A DNA stretch of 64,000 nucleotides from an uncultured Paracoccaceae bacterium (GTDB taxonomy: Bacteria; Pseudomonadota; Alphaproteobacteria; Rhodobacterales; Rhodobacteraceae), in assembly GCA_947498985.1 (NCBI GenBank), contig CANMMF010000013.1:41025-105024 (forward strand), written 5' to 3'. The notes beneath the pieces were generated by a model. The model did no database searches, was not told the origin of the DNA, and saw only the letters and a list, made by a program, of their open reading frames with translations. The translations under genes were made by a program, and so were the position numbers. Shown here in pieces: positions 63,788 through 64,000 of this stretch. Each line of letters starts with the position of its first letter. Within the stretch, counting starts at the first letter, position 1.

Positions 63788-64000
63788 TCAGGCCTTGACC
63801 GGACCGGACCAGGAGGTGAACGCCTCGACGGCGTCGCCATTGTCGACGCGGTCGCCAGCGGGACCGGACCAGGAGGTGAAGGCCTCGACGGCGTCGCCTG
63901 CATCGGTGCGGCCAGCTGCCGGACCCGACCAGGAGGTGAAGGCCTCAACCGCGTCGCCACTGTCGATGCGGTCGCCAGCGGGACCGGACCAGGAGGTGAA
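63788..64000 (-). CDS. 20-residue tandem-repeat protein, C-terminal part
   Basis: The reading frame enters from the right edge and ends with TGA at 63788-63790; 70 residues are visible and the start lies outside. It consists of three complete 20-residue repeats of the form FTSWSGPAGDR(I/V)D(S/N)GDAVEA (the middle copy has A-G-R-T-D-A in the variable part) and a final half repeat FTSWSGPVKA. There is no cysteine, no RTX or pentapeptide pattern, and no known family that I can name. The first seven residues of each unit are invariant over four copies; changes are limited to residues 9-14. It is first in an operon with an unknown soluble protein and an exporter. It could be a multi-core peptide precursor or a structural repeat protein. 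Confidence 0.75.
   Translation of the reverse strand, partial: FTSWSGPAGDRIDSGDAVEAFTSWSGPAAGRTDAGDAVEAFTSWSGPAGDRVDNGDAVEAFTSWSGPVKA
63791..64000. repeat. Tandem repeat of 60-bp units
   Basis: Three and a half direct units with an exact 60-bp period: GGACCAGGAGGTGAA-type sequence (reading the plus strand, GACCAGGAGGTGAA) recurs ending at 63820, 63880, 63940 and 64000. The array probably continues beyond the window. It is in frame with the minus-strand coding sequence, so each unit is one 20-residue repeat. Confidence 0.95.

Noticed and set aside
63217..63960. A Pro/Arg/Ser-rich repeat frame on the minus strand overlapping the 60-bp repeats
   Set aside because: It reads the repeats in a different frame, overlaps the well-supported 352-aa gene and yields low-complexity PSPPGP sequence; the FTSWSGP frame has the stop before the next gene's ribosome site and sensible residue conservation.
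63791..64000. The 60-bp repeats as a CRISPR array
   Set aside because: Units are contiguous and wholly similar, with no unique spacers, and are in frame with a coding sequence.

Overview
The window is a gene-dense, high-GC chromosomal segment from an alphaproteobacterium, almost certainly a marine Rhodobacteraceae/Roseobacteraceae member. The evidence is gene content and order: the pyrH-frr-uppS-cdsA-dxr-rseP-bamA-skp-fabZ-lpxA-lpxI-lpxB envelope cluster, the DUF177-rpmF-plsX-fabH-ihfA-MerR block, and the dgt/argS/SPOR/nagZ/scpA/scpB block. Further support comes from the double-length dCTP deaminase, a form II cox cluster, a RamA-like corrinoid protein, and short GC-rich intergenic palindromes followed by an ATTTG/ATTTC-type tail. 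No rRNA, insertion sequence, prophage or CRISPR array was seen.

Layout. 1-3792 (minus) is a form II CO-dehydrogenase-like operon, coxG-coxS-coxL-coxM, with coxM cut by the window edge; two palindromic repeat elements sit between its genes. 4070-5611 is a HerA-like ATPase. 5612-6141 is a 530-bp intergenic region with a perfect 10-bp inverted repeat and a small-RNA candidate, followed by an IalB-like periplasmic protein. 6882-18724 (minus) is the envelope/lipid A/isoprenoid operon. A secreted CAP-domain/RTX gene (18932-20080, plus) lies between frr and pyrH. 20962-29184 (plus) holds miaA overlapping an AraC regulator, then a complete five-part dipeptide/oligopeptide ABC transporter (Tat-exported binding protein, two permeases, one fused double ATPase), with AraC-type direct repeats in the promoter region.

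29227-35300 carries a membrane protein of unknown function, a lytic transglycosylase, ssb, a CaiB-type CoA-transferase and a RamA-like corrinoid-activating protein. 35378-41038 has tRNA-Gly(CCC), a histone-deacetylase-like hydrolase, an AbrB-type membrane protein, an ABC-F ATPase, OlsB and BamE. 41124-45885 is the ribosomal L32/fatty-acid initiation/IHF block, followed by tRNA-Pro(GGG). 46223-50997 has an SGNH-like/PA14-like protein, dCTP deaminase, a short basic protein and a diguanylate cyclase. 51084-60388 (minus) is scpB-scpA-nagZ-SPOR-argS-antiporter-SDR-like-dgt. 60524-61648 (plus) is a degenerate trypsin-fold protein and an A-type Fe-S carrier.

The most unusual part is the right edge (61795-64000, minus). 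An apparent operon there encodes a protein made of exact 20-residue tandem repeats (FTSWSGP-type, no cysteine, 60-bp DNA period, truncated by the window end). It is followed after 65 bp by a 352-residue soluble protein of no recognised function, whose gene overlaps by 4 bp an EamA/DMT-type membrane exporter gene. The set looks like a repeat-peptide precursor, a partner protein and an exporter, and is my best candidate for an undescribed system; the functional reading is inference.
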